Shown: positions 1 to 9,320, numbered from the stretch's first letter. The stretch is 64,000 nucleotides of DNA from an uncultured Collinsella sp. (GCA_958403205.1 CATXWM010000002.1:62001-126000), one strand, 5' to 3'. Notes: a model not told the origin generated them from the letters alone. Made by a program: numbers and translations.

Positions 1-660
1 GGCCAATATGGCATCGACCCCAAGGTTACCGACCATCTTGCCAAGCAGGTCAAGGAGCTGCTCGCCGTTGGCCATGAGGTCGGCGTCGTTGTCGGCGGCG
101 GCAATATTTTCCGCGGCATGGCAGGCGCTGCTGGTGGCATGGAGCGTGCTCAGGCCGACTACATGGGCATGCTGGCAACCGTTATGAACGCGCTCGCCCT
201 GCAGGATGCCTTCGAGCATAACGATGTTCCCTGCCGCGTTATGAGCGCTATCCAGATGAACGAGATCTGCGAGCCCTATATTCGCCGTCGCGCCATCAAC
301 CACCTTTCCAAGGGCAACGTCGTTATTTTTGCCGCTGGTTCGGGCAATCCGTACTTTACGACCGACACCGCCGCGGCTCTTCGTGCGTGCGAGATCGGCG
401 CCGAGATTCTGATTAAAGCCACCAAGGTTGACGGCATCTACGATAAGGATCCCGTCAAGTGCGCTGATGCCGTCCGTTTTGACAAGATTACCTATCACGA
501 GGTTCTCGTCCGCGGTCTGCAGGTTATGGATTCCACGGCTACGGCACTGTGCCAGGACAACCGTATGCCGATTTTGGTCCTCAACATCGATGGCGAGGAC
601 ACCGTCAAGCGCGCGCTTTCGGGTGAGCCCGTCGGCACGCTCGTCTATCAGGAGGATTAA
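1..660 (+). CDS. pyrH: UMP kinase (5' end outside window)
   Basis: Phosphorylates UMP to UDP with ATP, the step that follows de novo pyrimidine synthesis. The frame is open from the first base, so the N-terminus lies outside the window and about 219 residues are present. Visible family features are the glycine-rich VGGGNIFRG segment, the [17 protein letters not shown] helix typical of hexameric bacterial UMP kinases, and the [10 protein letters not shown] loop of the amino-acid-kinase fold. It ends two bases before frr, in the common bacterial order pyrH-frr-uppS-cdsA-dxr, so it is presumably co-transcribed with them. Confidence 0.96.
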   Translation, partial: GQYGIDPKVTDHLAKQVKELLAVGHEVGVVVGGGNIFRGMAGAAGGMERAQADYMGMLATVMNALALQDAFEHNDVPCRVMSAIQMNEICEPYIRRRAINHLSKGNVVIFAAGSGNPYFTTDTAAALRACEIGAEILIKATKVDGIYDKDPVKCADAVRFDKITYHEVLVRGLQVMDSTATALCQDNRMPILVLNIDGEDTVKRALSGEPVGTLVYQED

Positions 661-662
661 GC

Positions 663-1199
663 ATGGCAGAGAACATCACCGCCCACATGGACAAGTCGCT
701 CGAGTCCCTCAAGCATAACTTCTCCAAGGTTCGTACCGGCCGCGCCAATGCCAACATTCTGTCCGACATCACCGTCGATTATTACGGTGTTCCCACGCCG
801 GTCACGCAGGTTGCCGCCGTCAAGACCCCCGAGGCCCACATGCTGCTCATTGAGCCGTGGGACAAGGCACTCATCAACGCTATCGTCAAGGCCATCGGCG
901 CTTCCGATCTGGGTATTACCCCCAACTCCGATGGCACCGTCGTTCGTCTGCCGTTCCCGGCTCCCACCGAGGAGCGCCGTCGCGAGCTCGTCAAGGAGTG
1001 CCGCGAGTACGCCGAGCAGGCCAAGGTGTCTATCCGTAACATCCGTCGCGACTTCAACAACAAGCTCGAGCGCGATGAGGAGCTCACCGAGGACGATGTC
1101 CGTCGCGAGCAGGCTAAGGTCCAGAAGCACACCGATGAGTATGTCGCCAAGGTCGAGGAGCTTCTGAAGGAAAAAGAAGCCGAGGTCATGGAGATCTAA
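663..1199 (+). CDS. frr: Ribosome recycling factor
   Basis: Splits post-termination ribosomes together with EF-G. The 178 residues are close to the usual length of about 185. The conserved core KVRTGRANANIL, the VAAVKTPEAHMLLIEPWD strand and the long C-terminal helix with RNIRRDFNNKLE are all present. The ATG lies directly after the pyrH stop, whose end (caggaggat) supplies the ribosome binding site, which implies tight coupling. It is followed by uppS after one base. Confidence 0.97.
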   Translation: MAENITAHMDKSLESLKHNFSKVRTGRANANILSDITVDYYGVPTPVTQVAAVKTPEAHMLLIEPWDKALINAIVKAIGASDLGITPNSDGTVVRLPFPAPTEERRRELVKECREYAEQAKVSIRNIRRDFNNKLERDEELTEDDVRREQAKVQKHTDEYVAKVEELLKEKEAEVMEI

Positions 1200-1200
1200 G

Positions 1201-1995
1201 GTGCAATACGACGAGCATAAACTGGTCGAGTACTTTGCCGACGCCCCTGCGGGCGTCGGTTTTTCCGACCTTGACCTCAATAACATTCCGCACCATATCT
1301 CGTGCATCATGGACGGCAACGGTCGTTGGGCCACGTCGCGCGGTCTTGCACGCACTGAGGGCCACAAGGCGGGTATCGTCTCGCTGCGCGAGATCATTAC
1401 CGCCTGCGTGCGCCTGGGCGTCGACGTGCTTTCGGCCTATGCGTTTTCTACCGAAAACTGGAACCGCCCGCAGCATGAGGTCAACGTCTTGATGCACCTG
1501 TTTGCCAAGACGTTCATCGACGAGTTGCCGCTTCTGAAGCGCGAAAACGTGCGCGTTGTCTTTTTGGGTGATATTTCCGCGCTGCCCAAGAAGACCCGCG
1601 ACGTTTTTGAACGCGGTCTTGCCGAGTGCGCCGATCACACCGGTATGACGCTGGCGCTTGCCGTCAACTACGGCGCGCGTGCCGAGATTACTCGCGCTGT
1701 CCGTCAGATCGCACTCGACGTTGCCGCCGGTAAGATCGACCCTGCCGCAATTGATGACGACATGGTGGCTTCTCACCTCTATACCGCCGGTCTTCCCGAT
1801 CCTGAGCTTGTGATTCGCACCTCTGGTGAGCTGCGCCTTTCGAACTATCTGCTGTGGCAGGTGGCTTATTCCGAGTTCTACGTCACCGATACCTATTGGC
1901 CCGACTTTGATCGTTGGGGCCTTGTCGACGCCATTTTGGCCTATCAGGGCCGTGACCGTAGGTTTGGTGGACTGAGCAAGACCGAGGAGGCTTAA
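1201..1995 (+). CDS. uppS: Isoprenyl (undecaprenyl) diphosphate synthase
   Basis: Cis-prenyltransferase that makes the C55 lipid carrier for peptidoglycan from farnesyl and isopentenyl diphosphates. The GTG start at 1201 has a GGAGA site just upstream. The catalytic HISCIMDGNGRWA segment lies near residue 35, followed by the HKAG and SAYAFSTENW motifs and, near the C-terminus, the ELRLSNYLLWQ block and YWPDF. At 264 residues it carries about 25 extra N-terminal residues relative to short homologues. It supplies lipid carrier in the same operon that holds cdsA, dxr and ispG. Confidence 0.96.
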   Translation: MQYDEHKLVEYFADAPAGVGFSDLDLNNIPHHISCIMDGNGRWATSRGLARTEGHKAGIVSLREIITACVRLGVDVLSAYAFSTENWNRPQHEVNVLMHLFAKTFIDELPLLKRENVRVVFLGDISALPKKTRDVFERGLAECADHTGMTLALAVNYGARAEITRAVRQIALDVAAGKIDPAAIDDDMVASHLYTAGLPDPELVIRTSGELRLSNYLLWQVAYSEFYVTDTYWPDFDRWGLVDAILAYQGRDRRFGGLSKTEEA

Positions 1996-1997
1996 TC

Positions 1998-2897
1998 GTG
2001 TCCGATCGTCCCAAGGCATCTTCTCCCAAGACGCCTGCGCGCAAAGCTGCCACTGCGGGGGCGCCTGCAGCGAAGAGCGGCACCGGTTCGTGGCTGGCGG
2101 GCTTTATTACCCGTGCCGCTGCCGGTATCGTCTACGCCGTTGTCTTTATCCTGTGCTTGGTTTTGGGTATTGTGCCCACGGCCATCTTTGTTTCCGTCAT
2201 GAGCGGTCTGTGCTGCTATGAGTTTTTCCGTATGACAAGGCTCGATGGCAAGATGGCTAACGAGCGCATGGGTATCGCTGCCGCCGTACTCTTTCCGCTG
2301 TCGGCGTTGGGCGATTCGATGCTGCTGAATGCCCTGCTTTTTGCCCTGATGCTCGCTGTGGGCATTTGGTATGTTTGGTCGCCGCGTACCCGCATCTCTG
2401 ATGTGGCCGTGACGCTCATGGGTCCCATCTACACTGGCTTTATGCTGTCGGCTATCGTGCTGCTGCGCGATGCCGTGCCCGGTTTTGCCGGCGCCCTGCT
2501 TTCAGTGGGCGTTTGCGCGTCCCTTTGGGTCTCCGATTCGTTTGCCTACATCGTGGGCAGCCGTATCGGCAAGCACAAGATGGTTCCCAAGATCTCTCCC
2601 AAAAAGAGCTGGGAGGGGTTTGTCGGCGGCATCCTGGGCTCGGTTTTGATTTGGCTCATTCTGTGGGCGACGCACTTCTACAAGCTCAGCCTGCCCTATG
2701 CGCTGCTATGCGGCGTGGTCGTGTCCATTTTGGGCGTTATCGGCGACCTTATCGAGTCGCGCATCAAGCGTGGCGTGGGCGTCAAGGATTCCGGCAACCT
2801 TATCCCGGGCCATGGCGGCATGCTCGACCGTAGCGACTCGCTTATCTTTGGCTGCATTACCGCTCAGCTGCTTTTGATGATCGGAGGCGTGCTGTAA
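1998..2897 (+). CDS. cdsA: Phosphatidate cytidylyltransferase
   Basis: Integral membrane enzyme that makes CDP-diacylglycerol from phosphatidate and CTP, the precursor of all phospholipids here (pgsA at 49466 uses its product). The GTG at 1998 sits 9 nt after GAGGAGG. After about 35 Ala/Pro/Ser/Lys-rich N-terminal residues come several hydrophobic helices. The family signature is near the C-terminus (KRGVGVKDSGNLIPGHGGMLDRSDSL in pieces: VKDSGNLIPGHGG and LDRSDSL). The last base of the stop overlaps the dxr ATG. Confidence 0.95.
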   Translation: MSDRPKASSPKTPARKAATAGAPAAKSGTGSWLAGFITRAAAGIVYAVVFILCLVLGIVPTAIFVSVMSGLCCYEFFRMTRLDGKMANERMGIAAAVLFPLSALGDSMLLNALLFALMLAVGIWYVWSPRTRISDVAVTLMGPIYTGFMLSAIVLLRDAVPGFAGALLSVGVCASLWVSDSFAYIVGSRIGKHKMVPKISPKKSWEGFVGGILGSVLIWLILWATHFYKLSLPYALLCGVVVSILGVIGDLIESRIKRGVGVKDSGNLIPGHGGMLDRSDSLIFGCITAQLLLMIGGVL

Positions 2898-4084
2898 TGT
2901 CATTCCAGACGACGTATGGCCCCGATGGACGCCTCCGTGTTGCCATCCTGGGTTGTACGGGCTCTATCGGCACCCAGGCACTCGATGTGTGCCGTCAGCA
3001 TGCTGATCGCCTGCAGGTGACGGCGCTGTCCGTTAATTCCAGCACCTCTGAGCTCGTTGCCGCTGCCCGCGAGTTCTCGGTTCCGGCGGTTGCCGTGGCC
3101 GATGTCGCTCACGGCGATGACGCCGTGCTGCAGGAGTTGCCCGAGGGAACGAAGCTCGGCGTTGGCGCGCAGGCGGTTTGCGAGCTCGCGCGTCGTGACG
3201 ATGTCGACTGCGTGCTCGTTGCTATTGTGGGCGCCGCCGGTCTCGAGGCGAGCCATGCGGCCTTGACCTCTAATAAGCGCCTTGCCCTTGCCAACAAGGA
3301 GTCCCTCGTCGTCGGTGGCGACTTGCTTATGCCGTTGGCACAACCGGGCCAGCTTATTCCAGTCGACTCTGAGCACTCCGCCATCTACCAGTGCTATCTG
3401 GGGGAGGACCCGCGCGAGGCTCATTGTATTTGGCTCACCTGCTCGGGCGGTCCGTTCTTTGGCCGCACGCGCGACGAGCTCAATCGCGTGACGCGTGCCG
3501 ATGCCCTCGCACATCCCACGTGGGCCATGGGCGCCAAGATCACCATCGATTCCGCCACCCTCATGAACAAGGGCCTGGAGCGAATTGAGGCCATGCATCT
3601 GTTTAACTGCGGCCTCGATTTCATTAACGTGGTCGTGCAGCGTCAGTCCAAGATTCACTCTATGGTCGAGTTCGCCGACGGCTCCGTGATGGCGCATCTC
3701 GGTGCTTCCGACATGCGTATTCCCATCCAGTTCGCGTTCTCGTATCCCGAGCGTTGGGATACCCCGGCGCCTCGTATCGATTTCCGCGAGCTGGGGCAGC
3801 TCACGTTTGATGCTGCCGACATGGATACCTTCCGCTGTCTGGCACTGGCCGAACGTGCCGGCAAGACGGGTGGCACCATGCCGTGCGTGCTCAATGCCGC
3901 CAACGAGGTCGCCGTCGATGCCTTCCTGCACGATGGCTGCAGCTTTACCGATATCGATTGCATTGTGGAATCCTGCATGGATTCCCACGATATGCAGGCG
4001 GTCGATTCGTTTGAGCAGCTTCGCGACATCGATGCATGGGCGCGTGAAAAGGCTGCGCAGGTGCTCGCCGCAACCCGTTCCTAA
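2897..4084 (+). CDS. dxr: 1-deoxy-D-xylulose 5-phosphate reductoisomerase
   Basis: Second step of the non-mevalonate isoprenoid pathway: NADPH-dependent conversion of DXP to MEP. The N-terminal Rossmann motif is GCTGSIGTQALDV (from about residue 18), followed by ANKESLVVGG, the metal-binding VDSEHSAIYQCY segment, the active-site loop TCSGGPF and the TLMNKGLERIEAMHLF block. Its 395 residues match the family. It overlaps the cdsA stop (TAATG) and belongs with ispG, 1.4 kb downstream, to one isoprenoid supply operon. Confidence 0.97.
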   Translation: MSFQTTYGPDGRLRVAILGCTGSIGTQALDVCRQHADRLQVTALSVNSSTSELVAAAREFSVPAVAVADVAHGDDAVLQELPEGTKLGVGAQAVCELARRDDVDCVLVAIVGAAGLEASHAALTSNKRLALANKESLVVGGDLLMPLAQPGQLIPVDSEHSAIYQCYLGEDPREAHCIWLTCSGGPFFGRTRDELNRVTRADALAHPTWAMGAKITIDSATLMNKGLERIEAMHLFNCGLDFINVVVQRQSKIHSMVEFADGSVMAHLGASDMRIPIQFAFSYPERWDTPAPRIDFRELGQLTFDAADMDTFRCLALAERAGKTGGTMPCVLNAANEVAVDAFLHDGCSFTDIDCIVESCMDSHDMQAVDSFEQLRDIDAWAREKAAQVLAATRS

Positions 4085-4109
4085 CCCATAAGGATTGCTT
4101 TTTCGTTTT

Positions 4110-5471
4110 ATGGATACTGTTCTGAGCGTTCTCTCATCGGTCTTTTGGGGCCTGCTGATGCTTTCCGTCCTTGTGTTTTTGCACGAGGGCGGCCACTTTT
4201 TGGCGGCGCGTGCCTGCGGCGTCCGTGTGACCGAGTTCTTTTTGGGCCTTCCGTGTCGCTTTGACATCCATTACACGTCACGTCGCATTGGAACCAAGTT
4301 TGGCGTGACCCCGCTGCTGCTGGGTGGCTACGCTGCCATCTGCGGTATGGATCCGACCGACGTCTCGTGCGCCGATCGCGTGCTCGCGGCTATCTATTGT
4401 CATGGTCGCGTGACCGTGGCCGACCTTGCCGCCGAGCTCGAGCTATCCGAGGAGGTTGTGCTCGAGGCATGCGCCTTGCTCTTGGGTTGGGGCTCTATCG
4501 CGCCTTGGTATGAGGAAGAAGAGAAGCCCTCGCCGAGCTACTATCCCACCAAGTATCAGACGCTGCCACGAGATGCGGCGGGTTACACCACCTTTGACGG
4601 CCGCCGTTTCGATCGAGAGCATGCGACTACCGAGGGCGATGTGTGGGAGCTGCCGTGCGGCGAAGCCGAGTTCCTTGCGCAAGAGCGTTCGCATACCTAT
4701 CTGGGCCAGGGTTTTCTCAAGCGCGCCTTTATGCTGCTCGCGGGCATTCTCGTCAATATCCTGACGGGCTTTTTGCTGCTTATGAGCATCTACTCTATTG
4801 CGGGTGTCACCGTGCCGATGGATACCAACGTGATCGGTCAGGTTGACGAGGGGTCTATTGCCGCCAAGGCGGGTATCGAGGGCGGCGACGCGATCCTTTC
4901 GGTTGACGGAGTATCGTGCTCTACCTGGATGGACGTTTACGATGCCATCGGCAAGGCCGCCGGTAAGGACGATATCGCCATTGAGTATGAGCGCGACGGC
5001 AAGCAGCATTCGACCTCGGTTGCGCTCAAAGAGGACGAGCGCCTAGGTGTGTATGCCTCTACGCAGGTGGTCCGTTTAGACCCCATCACGTCGGCTCGCC
5101 TTTCGTTCTCCTATGTCGTGCAGACAGCGGAGGGCGTGATGCGCCTGCTCCAGCCGCAGCATACGATGGAGATTCTCGATCAGTCTTCTTCGATCGTGGG
5201 CATTAGCGTTATGTCCTCACAGGCTGCTGCTGCCGGCCCTGCCACGTTCCTTTCGTTTGCCGCCCTCATTTCGTTCTCGCTTGGCTTTATGAACCTGCTG
5301 CCCATCCCACCACTCGATGGCGGCAAGCTGGTCATCGAGATCATTCAAAAGATTGCTGGCCGCGAGCTTCCGCTCAAGGTCCAGACGATTGTGAGCTATG
5401 TGGGCATCGCGCTCTTTGCGCTGCTGTTTGTCTATATGCTTCGTTCCGACGTCCTTCGATTTATCCTGTAG
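4110..5471 (+). CDS. M50 family site-2 metalloprotease (RseP-like) with inserted domain
   Basis: Intramembrane zinc protease of the RseP/RasP type. HEGGH lies in the first membrane helix at about residues 25-29, a PDZ domain occupies roughly residues 235-310, and NLLPIPPLDGGKL supplies the third zinc ligand in a late helix. I chose ATG 4110; a TTG at 4095 is in frame but abuts the AAGGA site with no spacing. Odd: residues about 83-190 form an insertion not usual in this family, and its first part (DRVLAAIYCHGRVTVADLAAE followed by LELSEEVVLEACALLLGWG) looks like a winged helix-turn-helix. The gene order dxr-rseP-ispG-proS is typical of Firmicutes and Actinobacteria. Confidence 0.9.
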   Translation: MDTVLSVLSSVFWGLLMLSVLVFLHEGGHFLAARACGVRVTEFFLGLPCRFDIHYTSRRIGTKFGVTPLLLGGYAAICGMDPTDVSCADRVLAAIYCHGRVTVADLAAELELSEEVVLEACALLLGWGSIAPWYEEEEKPSPSYYPTKYQTLPRDAAGYTTFDGRRFDREHATTEGDVWELPCGEAEFLAQERSHTYLGQGFLKRAFMLLAGILVNILTGFLLLMSIYSIAGVTVPMDTNVIGQVDEGSIAAKAGIEGGDAILSVDGVSCSTWMDVYDAIGKAAGKDDIAIEYERDGKQHSTSVALKEDERLGVYASTQVVRLDPITSARLSFSYVVQTAEGVMRLLQPQHTMEILDQSSSIVGISVMSSQAAAAGPATFLSFAALISFSLGFMNLLPIPPLDGGKLVIEIIQKIAGRELPLKVQTIVSYVGIALFALLFVYMLRSDVLRFIL

Positions 5472-5484
5472 GGGAGTGTTTGGA

Positions 5485-6567
5485 TTGTCTTTATCCCATC
5501 CTTTGCCTCGCGAGTTGACGCGCCCCGTGCATGTGGGCGGTGTGCAGATCGGTGGCGGCGCGCCGGTGGTGGTCCAATCCATGACCTGCACCGATACCGC
5601 TGACGCCCAGGCAACGCTTGCGCAAGTGTGCGCGTTGGCGCAGGCTGGCTGCGATATCGTGCGTGTGAGCGTGCCCACCGAGGCCGCGCTTGAGGGTTTC
5701 CGCATCATCTGTGCCGAGTCTCCGGTGCCGATCGTCGCCGATATTCACTTTAACCATAAGCTCGCCATCGGCGCCGTCGAGGCTGGTGCCGCCAAGCTTC
5801 GCATCAATCCCGGCAATATCGGCGATTGGGCTAAGGTCGATGCCGTGATCGATGCCGCGGGCGCCGCTGGGTGCGCGATTCGTATCGGCGTCAATGCCGG
5901 TTCGCTCGAGCAGGATATCGCCGAGCGCGACGACCTCACGCAGCCCGAAAAGCTCGTGATGTCGAGCGAGCGCTTCGTCAAGCACTTTGAGGACCGTGGT
6001 TTTACGAACATTGTGCTTTCGGCCAAGGCCCATAGCGTGCAAACGACGCTTGATACCTATCGAGCCCTGTCGTGTGAGATTCCCCACGTTCCGCTTCACC
6101 TGGGCGTGACGGAGGCGGGGACCAAGCTCCAGGGCACCATCAAGAGCTCTGTAGGCTTGGGTATCTTGCTTTCCGAAGGCATTGGCGACACCATGCGTGT
6201 GTCGCTCACAGCCGATCCGGTTGAGGAGCCGCCGGTTGCCTGGGGTATTCTGCAGTCGTTGGGCCTGCGTCGCCGTGGCCCCGAGATTGTCTCGTGCCCC
6301 ACGTGCGCACGCTGCCAGGTTAACCTGATTGCAATCGCCGAGGAAGTAACCGAGCGGCTTAAGAACTATGCCGCGCCGCTTTCGATTGCCGTTATGGGAT
6401 GTGCCGTAAATGGCCCCGGCGAGGCATCTGACGCCGACCTGGGCGTTGCTTGCGGACGTGGTCAGGCCTTGCTCTTTTCGCATGGCCAAATCATTGGTAA
6501 AGTAGCTGAGGACCAAATTGTCGACGCGCTTATGGCAGAGGTCGACAAGCTTATTGAGGAGAAATAA
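5485..6567 (+). CDS. ispG: 4-hydroxy-3-methylbut-2-enyl diphosphate synthase (flavodoxin)
   Basis: Iron-sulfur enzyme of the non-mevalonate pathway that converts MEcPP to HMBPP. I chose TTG 5485 because GGGGAG ends 8 nt upstream; GTG 5476 is an in-frame alternative. The start of the protein (TRPVHVGG then VVVQSMTCTDTAD), the VADIHFNHKLA and LRINPGNIG segments and the 4Fe-4S cysteines (SCPTCARC and later MGCAVNGPGE) are all visible. About 360 residues, as in the short bacterial form. Its neighbours are the M50 protease and proS. Confidence 0.95.
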   Translation: MSLSHPLPRELTRPVHVGGVQIGGGAPVVVQSMTCTDTADAQATLAQVCALAQAGCDIVRVSVPTEAALEGFRIICAESPVPIVADIHFNHKLAIGAVEAGAAKLRINPGNIGDWAKVDAVIDAAGAAGCAIRIGVNAGSLEQDIAERDDLTQPEKLVMSSERFVKHFEDRGFTNIVLSAKAHSVQTTLDTYRALSCEIPHVPLHLGVTEAGTKLQGTIKSSVGLGILLSEGIGDTMRVSLTADPVEEPPVAWGILQSLGLRRRGPEIVSCPTCARCQVNLIAIAEEVTERLKNYAAPLSIAVMGCAVNGPGEASDADLGVACGRGQALLFSHGQIIGKVAEDQIVDALMAEVDKLIEEK

Positions 6568-8289
6568 ATGACCCGAGCAATGTATATGTCTAAGCTCTAT
6601 GCGCCGACGCTTAAAGAGGATCCGGCGGACGCTGAGCTCGCCAGCCACCGTCTGCTGCTCCGTGCCGGCATGATCCGCAAGGAGGCCGCCGGTCTATATT
6701 CCTACCTGCCGCTTGCTTGGCGCTCGATTCGCAAGATCGAGAACATCGTGCGCGACGAGATGGACGCCGCCGGCGCCCAGGAGCTTATGATGCCTATCAT
6801 GGTCGATGCCGAGTTGTGGCGTGAGTCTGGCCGCATCGACGCCTATGGCAAGGAGCTTGTGCGCTTTGACGACCGTCACGGTCGCGAGTTCGTCCTGGGC
6901 CCCACGCACGAGGAGACCGTCACGGCCCTGGTGCGCAATGAGCTGCGCTCCTACAAGCAGCTACCCGTTAACCTCTACCACATCCAGGATAAGTTCCGCG
7001 ACGAGTTCCGTCCCCGCTTTGGCCTGATGCGCGGCCGTGAGTTCATCATGAAGGACGCCTACAGCTTCTCCGCCACGCAGGAGAGTCTGCAGGAGGAGTA
7101 CGACAAGATGAAGCAGGCCTACGCCAACATCTGCGAGCGCTGCTATATCAAGGCCCTGCCCGTTGTTGCCGACTCCGGTGAGATCGGTGGTGATACCTCC
7201 GTTGAGTACATGGCTTTGGCCGACGCCGGCGAGGCTTCGCTCGTCTACTGCGACGATTGCGGCTTCGCTGCCGACGATGAGGCCGCAAGCACCAAGGTCG
7301 TTGTGACCGAGGGTCCTGGCGACGGTACGCTTACCAAGGTCGAGACTCCGGGCATGGGCACCATCGAGGCCGTTGCAAAGTTCTTTGGGTTCCCCGAGAA
7401 CGGCACGCGCAAGTCGCTGGCACTCATCGACGCCGAGGGCAAGCCCGTCGTGGCCATTGTCCCGGGTGATCATGAGCTCAATGACTGCAAGGCCGAGCAC
7501 GTCTTTGGCAAGGGCTATCGCATGATGACCGACGAGGAGCTTCAGGCGAACGGTCTGCACAAGGGCTTTATCGGACCGGTTAACCTGCCCGATGGCATTC
7601 GTCTGGTGTGCGACGAGAGCCTGCGCGATTCCAAGCAGTGGGCCTGCGGTGCCAACGAGGTCGATTATCACTTTACCGGTGCCTGCCCCGAGCGCGACTT
7701 TACCGTCGATGAGTGGGCCGATCTGGTCACCGTTGTCGCCGGCGACCCCTGCCCGCACTGCGGCAAGCCGCTCTCCGCTGCCCGCGGCATCGAGGTCTCT
7801 CAGGTCTTCCAGCTGGGCACCAAGTATTCCGAGGCCATGGGTGCCACCTTTATGGACGAGGACGGCAAGGAGAAGCCGCTCATCATGGGCTGCTACGGCG
7901 TTGGTGTGTCTCGCTCGCTCGCTGCCGTCGTGGAGCAGCACAACGACGAGCACGGTATCGTCTGGCCGGTCTCCGTTGCCCCGTACGAGGTCGCGGTGAT
8001 TCCGCTCGATCCCAAGAAGGAGGAGTGCGCTACCGTCTGCGAGCAGATCGTTGATGGCCTGTGCGCCGAGGGTATCGAGGTTGTCGTCGACGACCGCGAC
8101 GAGCGTCCCGGCTTTAAGTTTGCCGACAACGACCTTATGGGCTTCCCGTATCAGGTCGTTCTGGGTAAGCGTGGCCTTAAGAATGGCACCGTTGAGCTCA
8201 AGGACCGTGCCACGGGTGAGCGCGAGGATGTGGCGATCGACGAGGTCGTCGCCAAGGTCGCCGAGCTTGTGAAGGCAGCACGCCGTTAA
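6568..8289 (+). CDS. proS: Prolyl-tRNA synthetase
   Basis: Class II aminoacyl-tRNA synthetase charging tRNA-Pro. Motif 2 (FRDEFRPRFGLMRGREFIMKD, split as FRDEFRPRFG and LMRGREFIMKD) and the motif 3 region (GCYGVGVSRSLAAV) are clear. Between them is the long editing insertion of bacterial-type ProRS (roughly residues 225-400), so mischarged Ala is probably cleared in cis. The C-terminal anticodon domain ends with KVAELVKAARR. 573 residues, normal length. The ATG directly follows the ispG stop with GAGGAG upstream. Last gene of the first operon; a strong hairpin follows. Confidence 0.97.
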   Translation: MTRAMYMSKLYAPTLKEDPADAELASHRLLLRAGMIRKEAAGLYSYLPLAWRSIRKIENIVRDEMDAAGAQELMMPIMVDAELWRESGRIDAYGKELVRFDDRHGREFVLGPTHEETVTALVRNELRSYKQLPVNLYHIQDKFRDEFRPRFGLMRGREFIMKDAYSFSATQESLQEEYDKMKQAYANICERCYIKALPVVADSGEIGGDTSVEYMALADAGEASLVYCDDCGFAADDEAASTKVVVTEGPGDGTLTKVETPGMGTIEAVAKFFGFPENGTRKSLALIDAEGKPVVAIVPGDHELNDCKAEHVFGKGYRMMTDEELQANGLHKGFIGPVNLPDGIRLVCDESLRDSKQWACGANEVDYHFTGACPERDFTVDEWADLVTVVAGDPCPHCGKPLSAARGIEVSQVFQLGTKYSEAMGATFMDEDGKEKPLIMGCYGVGVSRSLAAVVEQHNDEHGIVWPVSVAPYEVAVIPLDPKKEECATVCEQIVDGLCAEGIEVVVDDRDERPGFKFADNDLMGFPYQVVLGKRGLKNGTVELKDRATGEREDVAIDEVVAKVAELVKAARR

Positions 8290-8318
8290 TCGACGATTTC
8301 GCTTGTAGTTCGATATAC

Positions 8319-8368
8319 GGGACGGCCCCGCATTTCTCCAGATCGGGGAGATGCGGGGCCGTCCTTTT
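8319..8368 (+). terminator. Intrinsic terminator after proS
   Basis: Perfect 14-bp stem (GGACGGCCCCGCAT at 8319-8332 with its complement at 8351-8364) followed by TTTTAT. It ends the pyrH-proS operon. Confidence 0.9.
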
Positions 8369-8393
8369 ATCTTGTGGCATCCTCGATATCTAA

Positions 8394-8437
8394 AAGGAAA
8401 ACCCCACAGCCCATGCGAGCTACGGGGTTTTCCTTGT
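8394..8437 (-). terminator. Intrinsic terminator after the phosphotransferase gene
   Basis: AAGGAAAACCCC at 8394-8405 pairs with GGGGTTTTCCTT at 8424-8435. Read on the minus strand, the 3' arm runs into TTTT. It sits downstream of the minus-strand gene that ends at 8468 and converges with the proS terminator. Confidence 0.8.
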
Positions 8438-8467
8438 GCCTCCGATGCGAAATAAATCGCTCAGATA

Positions 8468-9232
8468 TTACTGATAATCGACGACGTCGATCCAGTTCTT
8501 CAGGAACTCATCGTTCACGTTGCGCTTACGAGCGAGCTCGGAAGCGGCGACGATGCTCGTCCACTGACGCACGACCTGCATGGGCATGTCGGCGCGGTCG
8601 CAGTAGAGCTCCAGGTAGGCCTCAGCCTGATCCTTGCTGTCGAGGGCAAAGAGCAGGTAGGTGGTGGCAACGTCGGCAGCAGGGGAGCCCTGGGTGGCGT
8701 GTGCCCAGTCGCACACATAGAGCTGGCCGTCGTCGCCGACGATGACGTTGGAGGGGTTGAAGTCGCCGTGGCAGACCTTGAACTCCTTGGTCATGCCGTC
8801 CAGACGCTCCTGAAGGTTGTAGCGCGTGGTGGCATTGAGCTGATCAAGGCTGTCGATCATGCGGGCGAACTTGTCGCGCTGACGGTTAAGCAGCGGGGAG
8901 GTGTAGCCGTGGATCTCGATCTGGAGGTCGACGAACATCTCGAGGTACTCACCAAAGCGCTGGGGCTCGGCAGTCATCTTCTCGGCAAGGGTAGTGCCCG
9001 GAACCTTCTCGGTCACGAGCGCCCAGCCGTTGGCGTTCTCGAGCTGGGAAACCTCGAGAGCCTTGGGGCTGCGGATGCCGCACTCATTGATGCGGGCAAG
9101 ATTCAAAGCCTCGTTGAACACGTCGGAGACGGGCTTGGTCTCGTTAAAGACCTTGACGATCTTGTCGCCCAGGTCGTAAACGACCTTGTTGCCACGGCGG
9201 ACGAGCTCGGTCTTGGAATCGGGTAGCAGCAT
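8468..9232 (-). CDS. Phosphotransferase family protein (aminoglycoside/choline kinase-like fold)
   Basis: 254-residue protein with the kinase-like phosphotransferase fold. Seen: an N-terminal lobe with KVVYDLGDKIVKVFNE (a candidate ATP-binding lysine), the catalytic loop CHGDFNPSNVIV at about residues 154-165, and the metal-binding DWAHA about 12 residues later. The substrate cannot be read from sequence. Relatives include choline, homoserine and aminoglycoside kinases, and nothing here points to antibiotic resistance. The start has AAAGGA upstream. It lies 88 nt downstream of adhE on the same strand, separated by a hairpin, so it may be transcribed by read-through from adhE. Confidence 0.8.
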   Translation of the reverse strand: MLLPDSKTELVRRGNKVVYDLGDKIVKVFNETKPVSDVFNEALNLARINECGIRSPKALEVSQLENANGWALVTEKVPGTTLAEKMTAEPQRFGEYLEMFVDLQIEIHGYTSPLLNRQRDKFARMIDSLDQLNATTRYNLQERLDGMTKEFKVCHGDFNPSNVIVGDDGQLYVCDWAHATQGSPAADVATTYLLFALDSKDQAEAYLELYCDRADMPMQVVRQWTSIVAASELARKRNVNDEFLKNWIDVVDYQ

Positions 9233-9259
9233 GGTTGCATCCTTTCAACGATGCGATAG

Positions 9260-9303
9260 AAGCGACGGCGGGGGTGTGTGAAACATCCGTGCACCCCCGC
9301 CGT
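9260..9303 (-). terminator. Hairpin between adhE and the phosphotransferase gene
   Basis: Perfect 12-bp G+C-rich stem (9265-9276 with 9292-9303). On the minus strand it is followed by CGCTTCTATC, a poor U-tract, so it may be a leaky terminator or an mRNA processing/stability element rather than a full stop. Confidence 0.5.
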
Positions 9304-9320
9304 TAAAAACCGTGCTAGAA

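Noticed and set aside
8468..9232. Antibiotic (aminoglycoside) resistance gene
   Set aside because: Only the general kinase fold is visible; no sequence feature ties it to a resistance enzyme, and the neighbours are housekeeping genes.
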